In this document: piece by piece, positions 62,224 to 64,000 of the stretch
How the letters are laid out: every line of letters starts with the position of its first letter
How positions within the stretch are numbered: position 1 is the first letter of the stretch
NCBI GenBank assembly: GCA_041490445.1
Contig: JBGPTF010000005.1
Span: 124,001-188,000 of the forward strand
Source of the DNA: JBGPTF01 sp041490445
Lineage (GTDB): Bacteria; Acidobacteriota; Terriglobia; Acidiferrales; UBA7541
Length of the DNA: 64,000 nt
Reading direction: 5' to 3'
Notes under the pieces: model-generated
The model's database searches: none
What the model was told of the DNA's origin: nothing
What the model saw: the letters and a program-made list of their open reading frames with translations, nothing else
Program-made: the position numbers and the translations under genes

Positions 62224-62410
62224 AAGTCCCTGACCATCAGCAACGGCCTGGGGCGGCTGACGAGCATGCAGGACGGCTCGGGAATTTGCGCCTATAGCTG
62301 CGATGCGGCGGGACGCATGGTGACGGAGCGGAGCACGATTGCGGAAACCGGTTTGAACGGGAACACGGCGAACGAATACATTTTCTTTGCGGGGCGGCGC
62401 AATTCGCGGG
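62224..62410 (+). pseudogene. Rhs relic produced by internal deletion
   Basis: Matches 58480-58600 (L-T-I-S-N-G-L-G-R-L-T-S-M-Q-D-G-S-G-I-C-A-Y) and then jumps, after S-T-I-A, to the segment E-T-x-L-N-G-N-T-A-N-E-Y that lies about 870 bp further on in the complete locus. The join is in frame, so a precise deletion happened in a former copy. The remnant ends near 62410. Confidence 0.7.
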
Positions 62411-62883
62411 TTGCATCGTATAGAACCAGCAGAATGTCCACACGCGCTACCGCTTCCATCCGCCGCCTCGGCGTAGTAACCTGTCGGTGATGCTTGCACG
62501 CAAAGAACACCGATGCCCTCGAACCTCCACTCTTATACTCCGAGCCACAGGTCTGTCAGCCCGAGCGCCCTGTCCCCGGATCCTCATTACTGGTCTCCAG
62601 GTTCAAGCCTCGTGTCCCGACCGTGGGACTCCCAGAGTTGCGGCCACAGCTTTCACTTCGCGCCTCCGAATACTCATTTCTACTCGCAACAAATCGGGAC
62701 AGTCGCGCGAGGCCAAGCTCTTGAATCGAAAGGTAGATGTACATTCCTACTCGCGACAAATACAGCTTTCTGGCAGCCCTGCTCTCGGCCGTCCATCAGC
62801 CGTGCAATCTGGCGGACGGAAGTGTTCGGATACCTTTGACTCCCGATTCCGGAATGCTTAGACTTTTGTGGAGGAGTTACCGA
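62411..62883. other. Intergenic stretch with a short direct repeat
   Basis: About 470 bases with no gene. An 18/20 direct repeat, CATTTCTACTCGCAACAAAT at 62675 and CATTCCTACTCGCGACAAAT at 62742, is the only clear structure. Confidence 0.5.
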
Positions 62884-63381
62884 ATGATAAAACTAATTCT
62901 TCCCATACTATTAGGGGTCATCTTCGGCCTCTCTGCGGCCCCAACTTCCTTTTCTCAGTCGAACGCAATGTCAACTCTAAACGTCGACGCCTGGCGTACC
63001 TCGCGTGTGGAGTTCGTGTTGACGAAGCCCATTACTTGGCAAGGGAACAAGCTGAGCCCAGGCATCTATACGGCTCGTTTTGATGCCTCCGTAGGAGCTC
63101 GCCCGCTCGTCCTTGTCCTGCGCCAGAGGCCGATTTCCAATCCGAGCGAGAGCACCCCGGATTCAGCGAAGATCCCTAAAGACGAGATCGTGACGACCAG
63201 CATTGTGGACGAGACTCACGAGGGCCAGCAACCCGGGCTCATCATTGACCACAAGGGGCGTGCCTGCGTCCTGATGCTCCCTCAAATCGGGCTGCGACTG
63301 GTCTACTGCTCGGTCGGCAAGCACGAACAGACGGAAGTCGTGGACGTCTCCGTTACTTACGCTCCTGTGCCGGAGCCGTAA
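62884..63381 (+). CDS. Secreted protein, unknown function
   Basis: 165 residues from ATG 62884 (GGAGGAG, 7-8 nt spacing), which gives a signal peptide MIKLILPILLGVIFGLSAAP with cleavage near S-F-S-Q. Mature part of about 140 residues, beta-rich: V-E-F-V-L-T-K-P-I-T-W-Q-G-N-K-L-S-P-G-I-Y-T, then LVLVLRQRP and GLRLVYCSVGKHEQTEVVDV. Similar L-x-P-G-x-Y phrases occur in small acidobacterial exported proteins, but no named family is assigned. Stand-alone gene. Confidence 0.75.
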   Translation: MIKLILPILLGVIFGLSAAPTSFSQSNAMSTLNVDAWRTSRVEFVLTKPITWQGNKLSPGIYTARFDASVGARPLVLVLRQRPISNPSESTPDSAKIPKDEIVTTSIVDETHEGQQPGLIIDHKGRACVLMLPQIGLRLVYCSVGKHEQTEVVDVSVTYAPVPEP

Positions 63382-63671
63382 AACGGCAACCGAGGAAGAC
63401 CAGGATTCAAGTCTGGCCTTCGACCCGGTGACAGATCGGCCCTTCGACTGCTCCTACTTTGATTTGCCTCGTAGGTCACATCTCATAGATTCTTATAGAG
63501 TTATGCGATTCAGAGCCTTCCCCGAATCCCAGCGCCGCAAAACGAAACGAGTTTCACGCCTGTACGAATTCTGTCCTCTGAGCCAGTCGTTTTCTAGACC
63601 GGCAAACGCGTAAGCTTTCCTGCGATACAGACGGACCGCCGAGTCGGCAGGCGGCGGAGGACAGAGGCAAT

Positions 63672-64000
63672 ATGAAGAAGCAACTGGGCCTGGCTGTGAT
63701 GCTCGTATCTCTCGTGTGCGCACTGCCCGCCGGGGCGCAAACGCCCCCCGCGCTCAAGCGGGTCGCATTTGTCAACCCTGCGGCTGTGCACGCGCCTTCG
63801 ATTGCCCCGAACGCGTCCGTCCGAGCCTTGCCCAAGCTGTTGCGCGGCTCCTTTGTCCAGAATGAAGAGACGTTCTACTCCACAATCGTCAGTGCGCCCT
63901 TCGCACGCTTTTCGCGTGGACGACTACAACTCGAAGGGTTCTACGGCCGGCAATCCAATGCAGACCTGCTGCGCGGCACCCCGGAGACAAACGAGATGCG
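63672..64000 (+). CDS. Secreted protein, N-terminal part (cut by window edge)
   Basis: 109 codons are visible from ATG 63672 (GGAGG about 11 nt and AGAGG 4 nt upstream); the frame is open at the window end. Signal peptide MKKQLGLAVMLVSLVCALPA, cleavage near G-A-Q. The following residues (F-V-N-P-A-A-V-H-A-P-S-I-A-P-N-A-S-V then LLRGSFVQNEETFYSTIVSA) show no family I recognise. A long upstream gap from 63382 holds no gene that I can support. Confidence 0.65.
   Translation, partial: MKKQLGLAVMLVSLVCALPAGAQTPPALKRVAFVNPAAVHAPSIAPNASVRALPKLLRGSFVQNEETFYSTIVSAPFARFSRGRLQLEGFYGRQSNADLLRGTPETNEM

Overview
The window looks like a chromosomal segment of a soil-type Acidobacteriota (GC-rich, roughly 60 percent by eye). 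The main reason is four large FtsX/MacB-type permeases of the kind called ADOP (acidobacterial duplicated orphan permease). HAF-repeat proteins, many secreted hydrolases and short palindromic intergenic repeats fit the same phylum. The genus cannot be fixed from the sequence alone.

Layout. 1-6.1 kb (minus strand): start of a secreted protein, a HAF-repeat exoprotein, OsmC, a MetE-like methyltransferase and a rhodanese. 6.3-11.1 kb: a Met/His-rich secreted protein, FabI, a small unknown protein, a relic of its paralogue, an AT-richer PD-(D/E)XK-like protein and a truncated DUF6036-like gene. 11.2-18 kb: superoxide dismutase with a visible promoter and terminator, a VIT/CCC1-type transporter, a PDZ-membrane-GAF-Ser/Thr kinase fusion, DinB and an M28 peptidase. 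18.5-23.9 kb (plus): TonB, an M48 peptidase and an acyl-ligase/ACP/acyltransferase fusion. 23.9-41.2 kb (minus): one export and signalling block with an NtrY/NtrC-like pair, two ADOP-ADOP-ATPase sets, a membrane fusion protein and a receiver-PP2C phosphatase. 41.6-46.8 kb: TypA/BipA and two exported alpha/beta hydrolases.

47.0-48.0 kb holds tRNA-Val(GAC) and, 0.8 kb downstream, a 45-bp copy of its 3' half. This is the usual mark of tRNA-targeted integration, now reduced to one small membrane-protein gene. 48.1-55.5 kb is the most interesting part. It encodes a nucleotidyltransferase, an HPr-kinase-like P-loop protein, PqqD, a radical SAM/SPASM enzyme and, translationally coupled to it from a GTG codon, a 56-residue Cys-containing peptide that looks like a RiPP precursor. 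A secreted DNRLRE/PQQ-propeller protein, a lipoprotein and an S26 signal-peptidase-like protein follow with short gaps. I read this as a RiPP maturation and export locus.

56.6-62.4 kb is a graveyard of Rhs/YD-repeat modules: 5'-truncated Rhs cores with different C-terminal tips, one core split by a nonsense codon, duplicated tip fragments, and small exported or membrane proteins after the tips that could be immunity proteins. The window ends with two exported proteins of unknown function, the last one cut by the edge.
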